From NCBI GenBank assembly GCA_047624005.1, contig JBLHPE010000008.1, forward strand, positions 1-64,000: a stretch of 64,000 nucleotides of DNA. Direction: 5' to 3'. The notes under the pieces are model-generated. The model was not told the origin of the DNA, searched no databases, and saw only the letters and a program-made list of their open reading frames with translations. Every line of letters begins with the position of its first letter. Positions within the stretch are counted from its first letter, which is position 1. A program made the translations under genes and the position numbers. This DNA comes from Ascidiaceihabitans sp047624005 (lineage in GTDB: Bacteria > Pseudomonadota > Alphaproteobacteria > Rhodobacterales > Rhodobacteraceae). Below are positions 27,122 to 35,265 of this stretch, piece after piece.

Positions 27122-27742
27122 TCAACCCCAACCGTAATTAAAGCTCACGCTGATCCGCTCGTCTTCCGCCATGTTCACTGGTACTTCATGACGCAACCAG
27201 CTTTCCCACAACAACACATCCCCAACTTCTGGGGCCACGTAAAAGAAGCTGCGCATCTCGTCGCGGGCGTCCTTTTTACGGACAGGTGCGGCCATCATCA
27301 ACCCAGAGCGTGGATCTTCAAATTTGATCGCGCTCGTATCCGTGGGCATGTTCACATAAGTCGTGCCACTGATCACGCTGTGCGGATGAATGTGAGATGT
27401 ATGTACGCCACCTTGTGGCAAGATATTGATCCACATCGAATCCAGCGTGATTTTTTTATCGTCCAGATCAAAATCCAGATCCGCCACAAAGGCCGCGACG
27501 TGTTTATCCAACACCTTCACCAAATCTGCAAAGATCGGAAAGCGCCAACCAAGGTCGGTCAGCGATGCATAGCTGGTGTAGCCGGGAAACCCGTTTTCCT
27601 CGCACCATTCCTGCCCCGCTTCATCGTCATTGGCGATGGACCAGCAAGAGTTTTCTAATTCGTCGCGATCAACGGGTTTGCCCATTTCAGACAGAGCAGC
27701 GCGATAAAGACGGGTGACAAAAAGTGTTTTAATATCTGACAT
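27122..27742 (-). CDS. TIGR02466-type 2OG-Fe(II) oxygenase
   Basis: 206 residues. A cupin-like double-stranded helix with probable iron ligands in HTSHIHPHS (His114-His121), the distal His185 in WLRHEVPVN, and Arg197 in DERISVSFN for 2-oxoglutarate. MWINILPQGG, TTYVNMP and FEDPRSGL are typical of the TIGR02466 family of putative dioxygenases seen in marine bacteria and phages. The substrate is unknown. It is on the same strand as the upstream Hsp70-like gene with a 48-base gap. Confidence 0.85.
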   Translation of the reverse strand: MSDIKTLFVTRLYRAALSEMGKPVDRDELENSCWSIANDDEAGQEWCEENGFPGYTSYASLTDLGWRFPIFADLVKVLDKHVAAFVADLDFDLDDKKITLDSMWINILPQGGVHTSHIHPHSVISGTTYVNMPTDTSAIKFEDPRSGLMMAAPVRKKDARDEMRSFFYVAPEVGDVLLWESWLRHEVPVNMAEDERISVSFNYGWG

Positions 27743-27790
27743 AGGGGCGTCTTAACGCAACTGATCAAACATGGCGAGAGGCGGATCGCC

Positions 27791-29041
27791 CTACCCGCTT
27801 GCAGAAGCCAAAGCCAAACCATCGGTCACGGCAGTAAACACCTCGGTAAAAGAATGTTCGGCGTCGGGAAATTGCGCTTTCATCGTGTCAGACACCATCG
27901 TCAGCAAGCTAGAGCCACCAACATAGATCACCCGTTCGACATCTTTCGCTTCAAGACCAGCCAGTACCAATGTCTCTTGCGCACCTCGGTGCAACGCTTG
28001 CGAATATTCAGACAACACCGACGCCAAAGCTTCTGTCGGCAACTGCGCTGACAATCCACGCTCTACCAGACCCAAGTCGATCACCGATTTTGCATCACCG
28101 GAATTCGCAGCAATCTTGCCGCGTTCAACCGCAAAAGCCAGTTCATGGCCCAATTCATCTTCCAAGATCGCTGCCATCCGGTTCAATTTTTCCGGCTCAT
28201 GGGACAGTTGCGCCATTTCCGCGACCAAACGACGGTTCTGGGCCGTATATAAAAACGGGATTTTTTCCCAAGTCGCCATGTCGTTAAAGATCGCATGCGG
28301 AACCGGAGACGTGCCCTTGCCAATCCACTTGCGCAAAACCGTGCCCTTGCCCATCAGCGGCATGACGCGATCAATATTGATGGCGCGATCAAAGTCAGTC
28401 CCGCCAATTCGAACGCCGTGATTGGCCAAAATATCCACACCGTCATTGCCCGACCGGAACAGCGAAAAATCTGACGTACCGCCGCCGATATCAACGATCA
28501 ACCCAACCTCGCCTGATTGCTCAAGCGCGCCACTGGCAATCGCCGCGGCCTCAGGTTCGGCCATAAACGCGACCTCTTTAAAACCAGCCGCCAGATAACA
28601 GGCCCGCAAATCGTCCTCGGCCTGCTGCTCACGCGGATCGTTCATCCCGTGAAACACAACGGGGCGGCCCGAAATGACGCTGTCAAATGTAAGTCCCGTG
28701 TCGGCTTCTGCACGCATTTTAATTTCACGTAGAAAGCCCGCGATGATCTCAACAAATGTAATCCGCTTGTTCAGGATTTGGCGTTTCTCATGCATCAGGG
28801 TGGTACCCAAAACACGTTTCAGCGCCCGCATGAACCGACCGTCCATACCTTCCAACAACGCCTGATTTGCAGGTTCGCCGATCAAGGTTCTGCGTGTTTC
28901 AAAATCAAAAAAGAATGTTGTCGGCATAGTGGTCTCTTGACCCACCAATTTGATCAGCTGCGGTTTGCCATCGCGCACATACCCAGCGGCCGAGTTGGAC
29001 GTGCCAAAATCAATACCCAAGACGTGACCCTGTACAGACAT
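27791..29041 (-). CDS. Hsp70-family (YegD-like) ATPase
   Basis: About 416 residues: an actin-like ATPase domain only, without the peptide-binding domain and lid of DnaK. Phosphate loops are VLGIDFGTSNSAAGYV near 7-22 and LIVDIGGGTSDFSLF near 187-201; the adenosine-loop segment is RVIYVGGSSLLTMV near 363-376. YegD-like proteins of this shape are putative chaperones without a known client. The start was taken at MSVQGHVLG; an in-frame codon lies 12 bases upstream. Confidence 0.9.
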   Translation of the reverse strand: MSVQGHVLGIDFGTSNSAAGYVRDGKPQLIKLVGQETTMPTTFFFDFETRRTLIGEPANQALLEGMDGRFMRALKRVLGTTLMHEKRQILNKRITFVEIIAGFLREIKMRAEADTGLTFDSVISGRPVVFHGMNDPREQQAEDDLRACYLAAGFKEVAFMAEPEAAAIASGALEQSGEVGLIVDIGGGTSDFSLFRSGNDGVDILANHGVRIGGTDFDRAINIDRVMPLMGKGTVLRKWIGKGTSPVPHAIFNDMATWEKIPFLYTAQNRRLVAEMAQLSHEPEKLNRMAAILEDELGHELAFAVERGKIAANSGDAKSVIDLGLVERGLSAQLPTEALASVLSEYSQALHRGAQETLVLAGLEAKDVERVIYVGGSSLLTMVSDTMKAQFPDAEHSFTEVFTAVTDGLALASASG

Positions 29042-29153
29042 GACAATTCCCAAACCAGATCAAATGAAAAATGTTATTTATGGTCCAATGGTTTGCGCGT
29101 CAAGCAGCAAGCAACGTGGTTGTCACAACTGCCCCATAAAGAGTTTGGAAACA

Positions 29154-29185
29154 CGAAAAAGGGCCAGTCTTTTTCAGACCGGCCC
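29154..29185 (-). terminator. Intrinsic terminator of the lectin-like gene
   Basis: Read on the minus strand: GGGCCGGTCT-gaaaa-AGACTGGCCC followed by TTTTTC, 33 bases after the stop of the lectin-like gene. One mismatch interrupts the ten-base stem. Confidence 0.9.
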
Positions 29186-29217
29186 AACACTGTTGTGTTC
29201 TTCGATAGGCTTACAAA

Positions 29218-29865
29218 TTAGTCCGCTGCAAAGCAGTAGAACAATCCAGCGCCGCCTGATTTTGGCAGATCAGCCGCACCACAGCCACGTGAGCCGTGGG
29301 CAGAGTTCCACGACACATTGCCGCCGCCATGACGGTCATGGTGGCCAACTTGTGCGCTGCCGTCTGCTGCTTCACTGGTCCAGTTGGAACAGGTCTTGTC
29401 TGCTTTTTCCCACGGGAAATAGGCCATGCCATCTGCCAATGATCCTGTCAGAATGTCATGTTCATTCGGGCTGTCACCAACGCCGTTCACGGAATTGCCG
29501 TTTTCATCCACGGCCGTGCGTTTGATAATATTCGGGCTTAGGTGCAATTCATCCAGATCAACCGCAACCAATTCACCGTTTGCGTTGTACCATGGGCCGG
29601 TTCCAATCCGGTAACGGGCCGAAACGCCGCGTTTGCCTTCTTCTTGCGTGCTGAGATAGGCCCGCCATGTGCGACCTGTCGTGCCTGCCGCTTCGGCCAG
29701 TACGCCGCAGTGCGCGTCTGCACCGTCAAGCCCACCAAGGTTCGCACCTGCGCCGGAACCGACGCTGGTCACAAAAAAGCTCATCGGCGCATCAGCTGCA
29801 CTTGCAGAAAATGTGCTTGCTGCCAGCACGGCGGCGGCGAAAGTCATCAGTTTACGAGTAGCCAT
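29218..29865 (-). CDS. Secreted lectin-like (DUF1554/endostatin-fold) protein
   Basis: 215 residues with a clear signal peptide ending at ASTFSASA-AD. The mature part begins FFVTSVGSGAGANLGGLDGA and has AHCGVLAEAAG, TWRAYLST, ARYRIGTGPWYNANG and a conserved C-terminal GCGAADLPKSGG/GLFYCFAAD. Four Cys suggest two disulfides, as in the C-type-lectin/endostatin-like fold of DUF1554-like proteins. It is probably periplasmic or secreted. It is monocistronic, with its own terminator and a 373-base upstream region carrying a palindrome array shared with rlmJ. Confidence 0.8.
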   Translation of the reverse strand: MATRKLMTFAAAVLAASTFSASAADAPMSFFVTSVGSGAGANLGGLDGADAHCGVLAEAAGTTGRTWRAYLSTQEEGKRGVSARYRIGTGPWYNANGELVAVDLDELHLSPNIIKRTAVDENGNSVNGVGDSPNEHDILTGSLADGMAYFPWEKADKTCSNWTSEAADGSAQVGHHDRHGGGNVSWNSAHGSRGCGAADLPKSGGAGLFYCFAAD

Positions 29866-30065
29866 GAAAATCTCCCTATTATGTTAGACTTTGGATAATG
29901 GAGCGCTGGTGCCAAACGTCAATTCAACTTTTCCTGAGCAGACCGTCCTTGCGCCGCAAACTTGCTGGTAAATGATCAGATCTTACCAAGACATTAAGCC
30001 AAACGGGGAAACCTTAACGCCAGCTAGATCTTAACAATTCGTTACTGTGTTGCGGCGTACGGAAA

Positions 30066-30095
30066 TGTACAATTGAGCAGTCTATTTGTACAAAA
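30066..30095. promoter_or_regulatory. Palindrome pair A (TGTACA centres 21 bp apart)
   Basis: TGTACAATT at 30066-30074 and TTTGTACAAAA at 30085-30095. The TGT|ACA centres are at 30068/30069 and 30089/30090, 21 bases apart, two helical turns, as for cooperative dimers on one face of DNA. The regulator is not identified. Confidence 0.6.
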
Positions 30096-30120
30096 CGTCA
30101 AATCCGCGCACAAAACTCTA

Positions 30121-30176
30121 AGCTGCCTGGGTCGAAATTGTACAATTCACATCCCCAATTGTACAATTGGGCAGCT
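30121..30176. promoter_or_regulatory. Palindrome pair B inside AGCTGCC inverted repeats
   Basis: A perfect 12-base palindrome AATTGTACAATT (30136-30147) and a perfect 16-base palindrome CCAATTGTACAATTGG (30155-30170) have centres 21 bases apart, exactly as in pair A. The block is bounded by AGCTGCC (30121) and GGCAGCT (ending 30176). It lies 63-118 bases before the rlmJ start. Confidence 0.65.
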
Positions 30177-30238
30177 CAATGACACCGAACGCAGCCTTTA
30201 CCATTGCGCCCTTGCTCAACATACCCTCATAACCCCAC

Positions 30239-31012
30239 ATGCTCAGTTACCAACATATATATCATGCGGGAAACCTCGCCGACGTCCACAAACATGCGCT
30301 GCTTGCGGCGATGTTGCGGTACATGACGGCCAAGGACAAACCCCTCACCTATTTTGAAACCCACGCTGGTCGTGCCGTCTATGATTTGACAGCGGATGAG
30401 GCGGTTAAGACAGGCGAGGCCGCGATGGGCATTGCCCGTTTGCGGGACAAGTTCAAAGGTCACCCTTACGGTGACGTTCTGGCGCAAACCCTTGAAACAC
30501 ATGGTGAAAATTCATATCCGGGTTCTCCATTGATCGCGTCCACATTGCTGCGCGAGATGGACAAAATTCACCTTTGCGAATTGCATCCCGGTGAACACGC
30601 CGCCCTTGATTACGCCATGTCGCCCTACCCCGTGACCTGCCATTTTCGCGACGGTTTCGACACCGCGCACAGCATTTTGCCACCCACCCCACGCCGTGGC
30701 ATGATGTTGATTGATCCCAGTTACGAGGTCAAAACCGACTACGAGGACATTCCAAACCATATCCGCAAAATTGCGCGGTCTTGGAACGTCGGAGTTATCG
30801 CGCTTTGGTATCCAATTCTAACGGACTTCAGACATGATAGCATGTTGAGAACGCTACGAATTAACCATCCGGAAGCCCTAAGCCACGAGGTTAAATTTAC
30901 GCCTGTAAAAGCAGATCACGGCATGATCGGATCAGGTATGTTCGTAATCAACGCCCCCTACGGAACCGACGTTGAAACCAAACGCCTTAGCAAGATTTTC
31001 GGACCGCTCTAA
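30239..31012 (+). CDS. rlmJ: 23S rRNA (adenine2030-N6)-methyltransferase
   Basis: 257 residues. RlmJ methylates A2030 of 23S rRNA using SAM. Recognisable parts are MLSYQHIYHAGNLADVHKH at the N-terminus, YFETHAGRAVYDL near 39-51 (SAM site, motif I), and MLIDPSYEVKTDY near 157-169 (catalytic motif IV, DPSYE). Its promoter region carries the TGTACA palindromes. A DUF1330 gene follows after 15 bases with an AAGGAAAT Shine-Dalgarno sequence. Confidence 0.93.
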   Translation: MLSYQHIYHAGNLADVHKHALLAAMLRYMTAKDKPLTYFETHAGRAVYDLTADEAVKTGEAAMGIARLRDKFKGHPYGDVLAQTLETHGENSYPGSPLIASTLLREMDKIHLCELHPGEHAALDYAMSPYPVTCHFRDGFDTAHSILPPTPRRGMMLIDPSYEVKTDYEDIPNHIRKIARSWNVGVIALWYPILTDFRHDSMLRTLRINHPEALSHEVKFTPVKADHGMIGSGMFVINAPYGTDVETKRLSKIFGPL

Positions 31013-31027
31013 TCACAAGGAAATACT

Positions 31028-31324
31028 ATGACCGCCAAAGGATACTGGATCGCCCACGCCACCGTGCATGACCCTGAAATATATGATAAATATCGTCAGG
31101 CGAACGGCCCATCTTTGGCCGCATATGGTGGTAAATTTCTTGTCCGTGGTGGCGATCAAGAACTGCTTGAAGGCGAATGGAGCCCTCGTACAGTTGTCAT
31201 CGAATTCCCAAGTTACGCAGATGCCCTGGCTTGCTATAAAAGCGAAGGTTATCAAGCTGCTAAAGCGCTTCGCGATCCAGTTTCAGAAGCCAACGTTGTA
31301 ATTGTTGAAGGTTATCAAGGCTGA
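31028..31324 (+). CDS. DUF1330 family protein
   Basis: 98 residues, dimeric alpha/beta-barrel type. Family marks are KGYWIAHATVHDPEIYDKY near 4-22, YGGKFLVRGG near 35-44 and RTVVIEFPSYADALACYKS near 55-73. The function is unknown. It lies in the same direction 15 bases after rlmJ and is probably co-transcribed. Confidence 0.88.
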   Translation: MTAKGYWIAHATVHDPEIYDKYRQANGPSLAAYGGKFLVRGGDQELLEGEWSPRTVVIEFPSYADALACYKSEGYQAAKALRDPVSEANVVIVEGYQG

Positions 31325-31342
31325 CTGTGTTACGTTGTGCGT

Positions 31343-31993
31343 ATGATACGTGCAGCCACAATCGCCTACCTCGCCACAGCCACGTTCGCAGGTGCCTGTG
31401 ATTTTGCTGTGTGTCAGGTCAATCCTGACAGCCTGTCCCTCATGCGGATCATCACCTTTGAAGATCAACATGCGACGATGGGACCGGGTCATCTGATCAA
31501 TGGGTCCCTGACACTTAAGGGGGCTGCTTTTTCAGAACGTTTCGTCGGACAAACCATTGAATTCAATGGTGATCATGACCGTGTCACAGGACCTGGAACC
31601 AATCCACTTACTTTAAAATCGGGTGATGCCAAGCAGAATATTTCACTGGTGATCATGAGCCAGAACAGGGTTCTCAACGGATATGGACCGACAGGATTCC
31701 CCCGTCGAAATGCCCAAGGTGAAGGGGCAATTGCGGTCCTCTTTGAACAAGACCAAGCCGCCATTGCATTCGATGTGCGTGGCGGCGAAAACGGGTCAGC
31801 TTTTGTTCAGTTCCTGCGCCGCGATGGCAGTGTTATTGCGCAAAACCCAATACGCCAACTGGGGGAATACGCGGTTGGGTTTCACCGCAAAGATGACGTT
31901 CCCGATATCGCTGGTTTTGTTTTGATGAATTCAGACCCGCAAGGGTTAGCCATCGATAACATTCGCTTTGATCAGCCCGCAAACCTTAGCTAA
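31343..31993 (+). CDS. Exported hypothetical protein
   Basis: About 216 residues with a short signal peptide (MIRAATIAYLATATFAGA), followed by CDFAVC. The mature part is beta-rich: ITFEDQ, then GGENGSAFVQFLRRDGSVI near 150 and DIAGFVLMNSDPQGLAIDNI near the end. It resembles single-domain adhesive or carbohydrate-binding beta sandwiches of PEP-CTERM-like proteins, though no sorting tag is present. An in-frame GTG 6 bases upstream is possible. I do not recognise the family. Confidence 0.65.
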   Translation: MIRAATIAYLATATFAGACDFAVCQVNPDSLSLMRIITFEDQHATMGPGHLINGSLTLKGAAFSERFVGQTIEFNGDHDRVTGPGTNPLTLKSGDAKQNISLVIMSQNRVLNGYGPTGFPRRNAQGEGAIAVLFEQDQAAIAFDVRGGENGSAFVQFLRRDGSVIAQNPIRQLGEYAVGFHRKDDVPDIAGFVLMNSDPQGLAIDNIRFDQPANLS

Positions 31994-32032
31994 CCCATTG
32001 GCGAGCCGCCTAATCGTTGCTATATAAATATT

Positions 32033-32467
32033 ATGTTTGCAGAACTCCTTAAGCGCTTGACCGCTCCCGCCCCCACCCAATTACTTGACGCTGATGCACG
32101 GCTTGCCCTGACCGCATTGTTGGTGCGGGTTGCACGAACTGATGGTGAATATGACGCGCAAGAAATGGCGCGCATTGATACAATCACCACCTCCCGCTAC
32201 GGCCTAGACGATGCATCGGCTTCGTCCCTACGCAGCGACGCCGAACAACTTGAATCCGAAGCCCCCGACACCGTCCGTTTTACCCGCGCGATCAAAGATG
32301 CCGTCGCCTATGATGACCGCGTCGGCGTCATCGAAGCGCTGTGGCAGGTTGCTTTAGCAGATGGCGAGCGTAGCGATGACGAGGATACCGTTTTGCGGCT
32401 TGTATCCAGCTTATTGGGTGTCACGGACCGCGATAGTGCCCTTGCACGTCAAAGGGTTACGCCTTGA
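32033..32467 (+). CDS. TerB-like protein
   Basis: 144 residues, all-helical, like the tellurite-resistance TerB/DjlA fold: ALTALLVRVARTDGEYDAQE near 25-44 and EALWQVALADGERSDDEDTVL near 102-122, each with the acidic DGE/DGERSD metal-type pattern of the repeat. It is cytoplasmic. The stop overlaps the TTG start of the next gene (TTGA). Metal stress or membrane surveillance is the family theme; the actual role here is unknown. Confidence 0.88.
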   Translation: MFAELLKRLTAPAPTQLLDADARLALTALLVRVARTDGEYDAQEMARIDTITTSRYGLDDASASSLRSDAEQLESEAPDTVRFTRAIKDAVAYDDRVGVIEALWQVALADGERSDDEDTVLRLVSSLLGVTDRDSALARQRVTP

Positions 32468-33225
32468 ATCAAAAAGGGGTTGCATCCCTTGGGATGTACG
32501 ATTTTCTGCATGTTTCAGCGGCCAATGACCAGTTTTGGGGATTGATCCGCGACCATCTTGGATACGGTCCTGATCACCTGAACCGGGACATGAAAGCGTG
32601 GGACATTTGGCAAAGCCCTGAGTTGGTATTTTCTCAAACTTGTGGGCTGCCATTTCGCGCCAGACTTCACGACAAAGTGCAGCTTGTTGGCACACCCGAT
32701 TATGGGATCGAAGGCTGTCCTGCTGGGCATTACAACAGTGTCATCGTAGTCCACAAAAATTCTGCGTTAGCGGATGTAAATGCGCTCGCGACCAAACGCC
32801 TTGCCTACAACGAGGGTCTGTCCCAATCGGGGTGGGCCGCGCCATATGCGCATATGAAAATGGTTGCCATATCTTTTGAAATCGGCCCTTGCACGGGAAG
32901 TCACAAAGCGTCGGCACAAACCGTGGCAAATGGCCAAGCAGACTTTGCCGCCCTTGATGCCCTGACTTGGAAAATGCTGCAATTGGACGATCCAGAAACG
33001 ACACAACATCTTCGGGTCATTGCAACTACGAAGCCAACACCAGCATTGCCATTCATCACCTCCCTGAACCAAGATGCCAAAGCCATCGCATACGCTGTTG
33101 GCAAAGCAATCGACGCGCTGCCAACACAAACACGGGATGCGATTCACTTGAAAAGGGTGGTCCAACTGCCGCCAAGCGCCTATCTCGCAATTGCAATTCC
33201 CCCCTCGCCGGAACTGATACTGTAA
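32464..33225 (+). CDS. PhnD/transferrin-like binding protein, no signal peptide
   Basis: 253 residues similar to phosphate/phosphonate ABC binding proteins (PhnD type): LIRDHLGYGPDHL near 26, TCGLPFRARL near 59, PAGHYNSVIVVHKNS near 85-99, LAYNEGLSQSGWAAP near 115 and AALDALTWKMLQ near 161-172. No signal peptide or lipobox is visible with either the TTG start (4-base TTGA overlap with terB) or the ATG 30 bases later. No permease or ATPase of the Phn type is nearby. An intracellular ligand-binding role is therefore possible. Confidence 0.8.
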   Translation: MNQKGVASLGMYDFLHVSAANDQFWGLIRDHLGYGPDHLNRDMKAWDIWQSPELVFSQTCGLPFRARLHDKVQLVGTPDYGIEGCPAGHYNSVIVVHKNSALADVNALATKRLAYNEGLSQSGWAAPYAHMKMVAISFEIGPCTGSHKASAQTVANGQADFAALDALTWKMLQLDDPETTQHLRVIATTKPTPALPFITSLNQDAKAIAYAVGKAIDALPTQTRDAIHLKRVVQLPPSAYLAIAIPPSPELIL

Positions 33226-33340
33226 CGTCATCCGTCATTTGAGGCAAAAAACAAGTCATACTCTGACTTTCCAAGTTGCAAAAAGCTTTGCTTTCGCCTC
33301 CTAATAACTGGTGGACAGAATAACGAAGTAGATCATCACC

Positions 33341-34120
33341 TTGACGCAAACCGCCCAACCCGTCATCGAAATACAAAATCTTCATAAGGCCTATGGCAAC
33401 TTGGAGGTTCTAAAAGGCGTCGATATATCCGCCAAACGCGGCGACGTCGTATCGTTGATCGGATCGTCTGGGTCAGGCAAATCTACATTGCTGCGCTGCT
33501 GTAATCTGCTTGAAGACAGCCAACAGGGCGAAATCCTATTCAAGGGTGAACCGGTGACTTGGCGCGGTACAGGTCACAACCGCCGTCCCGCAGACAACAA
33601 ACAAGTGCTGCGCATCCGCACCAACCTGTCGATGGTCTTTCAACAGTTCAATCTGTGGGCCCACATGAGCATTCTTCAAAACGTCATGGAGGCCCCTTTG
33701 ACCGTTCTGAAGCGGGACAAAGATGAGGTCGAGGCATCCGCGCGCCAATATCTGGACAAGGTTGGTATCGGAGACAAATGTGATGTGTTTCCAGCCCAGC
33801 TATCAGGTGGCCAACAACAACGTGCGGCCATTGCACGCGCATTGTGTATGGAACCTGAGGCTTTGTTGTTTGACGAACCAACATCAGCGCTTGATCCAGA
33901 GTTGGAACAAGAGGTTATAAAAGTTATCAAGGATTTAGCAGCCGAAGGGCGCACCATGATGATCGTGACACATGACATGAAGTTGGCTGCTGATGTATCG
34001 GATCACACTGTGTTCCTGCATCAAGGGCTGATTGAAGAACAAGGCCCGCCAGAAACATTGTTTGGCGCACCAAAATCCGAACGACTGCGTGGGTTCCTAT
34101 CAGCAACCCAACCCCACTAA
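33341..34120 (+). CDS. ABC transporter ATP-binding protein, polar amino acid type
   Basis: 259 residues. Walker A is GSSGSGKS (41-48), the Q-loop is near 101-103, the signature LSGGQ at 154-158, Walker B LLFDEP at 175-180, and the H-loop in VTHDM. Overall it is like HisP/ArtP. It starts at TTG; no earlier in-frame ATG is available. It energises the two permeases encoded downstream. It is the first gene of the importer operon; the binding protein follows after 48 bases. Confidence 0.94.
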   Translation: MTQTAQPVIEIQNLHKAYGNLEVLKGVDISAKRGDVVSLIGSSGSGKSTLLRCCNLLEDSQQGEILFKGEPVTWRGTGHNRRPADNKQVLRIRTNLSMVFQQFNLWAHMSILQNVMEAPLTVLKRDKDEVEASARQYLDKVGIGDKCDVFPAQLSGGQQQRAAIARALCMEPEALLFDEPTSALDPELEQEVIKVIKDLAAEGRTMMIVTHDMKLAADVSDHTVFLHQGLIEEQGPPETLFGAPKSERLRGFLSATQPH

Positions 34121-34168
34121 CCAAACTAAACCAACAAAAACAAAAAACCACCAATGGGAGACACCAAA

Positions 34169-34891
34169 ATGAAAAACCTAATCCTTACAACCGCTGCGTT
34201 GGCTATCACTGCCTCTATGACATTCGCAGACGGCCACGCCGTTGTACGCATGGGCACCGAGGGCGCATACCCTCCATATAACTTCATCAACGATGCTGGC
34301 GAAGTAGACGGCTTTGAACGCGAATTGGGCGACGAGCTTTGCTTGCGTGCTGAATTGACTTGCGAATGGGTCACAAACGAATGGGATAGCATTATCCCAA
34401 ACCTCGTATCTGGCAACTACGACACAATTATCGCAGGTATGTCGATCACAGACGAACGTGATGAGGTCATTGATTTCACCCAAAACTACACCCAACCTGA
34501 CCCATCCAGCTACTTGGCAGCCTCTGCTGACGCTGACATCAAAGGCGGCGTGATCGCGGCTCAAACAGGCACCATCCAAGCATCATTCGTTGCAGCCTCT
34601 GGTGCGACACTTGTTGAATTCGCCACTCCAGAAGAAACAGTTGCAGCTGTTAAAAATGGCGAAGCAGACGCGGTTCTTGCTGACAACGCTTACCTGAAGC
34701 CAATCGCAGACGAAGATGGCGACCTGCAGTTGTTAGAGCAACAAGAACTAATTGGCGGCGGCGTTGGTATGGGCGTTCGTGAAAGCGACGGCGAGTTGAG
34801 AGGCAAATTCGATGCCGCAATCCAATCCATGAAAGACGACGGCACATTGAATGCGCTAATCGAAAAATGGGAAGTCGGCGAACAGTTCTAA
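34169..34891 (+). CDS. Amino acid/amine ABC periplasmic binding protein
   Basis: 240 residues. The signal peptide ends near ASMTFA-DG. The mature protein is of the SBP_bac_3 (His/Arg/Lys/Orn) family: VVRMGTEGAYPPYNFIND near 24-41, GFERELGDELC near 47, NYDTIIAGMSITDERDEVIDF near 88-108 and KNGEADAVLADN near 162-173. The mature protein is acidic. The actual ligand is unknown; the downstream genes suggest an amine or amino acid that becomes gamma-glutamylated. Confidence 0.93.
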   Translation: MKNLILTTAALAITASMTFADGHAVVRMGTEGAYPPYNFINDAGEVDGFERELGDELCLRAELTCEWVTNEWDSIIPNLVSGNYDTIIAGMSITDERDEVIDFTQNYTQPDPSSYLAASADADIKGGVIAAQTGTIQASFVAASGATLVEFATPEETVAAVKNGEADAVLADNAYLKPIADEDGDLQLLEQQELIGGGVGMGVRESDGELRGKFDAAIQSMKDDGTLNALIEKWEVGEQF

Positions 34892-34895
34892 GACA

Positions 34896-35261
34896 ATGTG
34901 GGGGCTGATCTCATCTATTCAAAGACGGTTGGCCCCCAAACCTACCGCAGGTTTTGTATTTCGAGTGCGCTCAATATTTGGCTTGCGTTCAGCAACCTTT
35001 GCAGCGCGCATGACAACTTATATCGCTGATGATCTAAAAACTGGACTTGAAGCCACGATTGCCGTTCGAGAGGCAGATTTTGAAATCGCTGAAGAATATG
35101 CTCTTGGTTCGGCCCGCAAGATGGCCCCAAATTCGGAATTCTCAATTATGAGTGTACGCACGGCGGATGAGCGAGACCTCCCAAATGGCTGTCAAATATA
35201 TGTTAGAGACAAACGACATTTCGGCTTTCCGCGGCGTAAACACCACCTAATGGATCATTAA
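34896..35261 (+). CDS. Small hypothetical protein within the importer operon
   Basis: 121 residues if it starts at the first ATG, 83 if at the second (35010, MTTYIADDLKTG). Neither has a clear Shine-Dalgarno sequence. The first 38 residues are basic and hydrophobic; the rest is mixed alpha/beta with EADFEIAEEYALGSARKMAP and NGCQIYVRDKR. I recognise no family. It lies between the binding protein and the first permease, only 4 bases from each, but overlaps a GC hairpin. It may be genuine or a decayed insert. Confidence 0.45.
   Translation: MWGLISSIQRRLAPKPTAGFVFRVRSIFGLRSATFAARMTTYIADDLKTGLEATIAVREADFEIAEEYALGSARKMAPNSEFSIMSVRTADERDLPNGCQIYVRDKRHFGFPRRKHHLMDH
34899..34938 (+). promoter_or_regulatory. 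Hairpin after the binding-protein gene
   Basis: TGGGGGC and GCCCCCA pair across a 26-base loop just after the binding-protein stop. Such hairpins often lower expression of the distal permease genes relative to the binding protein. There is no T-run. Confidence 0.4.
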
Positions 35262-35265
35262 GCCA

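Larger units (their letters stand above)
29866..30238. other. 373-base intergenic region, no gene seen
   Basis: The divergent region between the lectin-like gene and rlmJ. I see no credible coding sequence. The distal part (30066-30176) is filled by four TGTACA-centred palindromes; the rest holds an AT-moderate sequence with no recognised motif, presumably both promoters. Confidence 0.7.
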
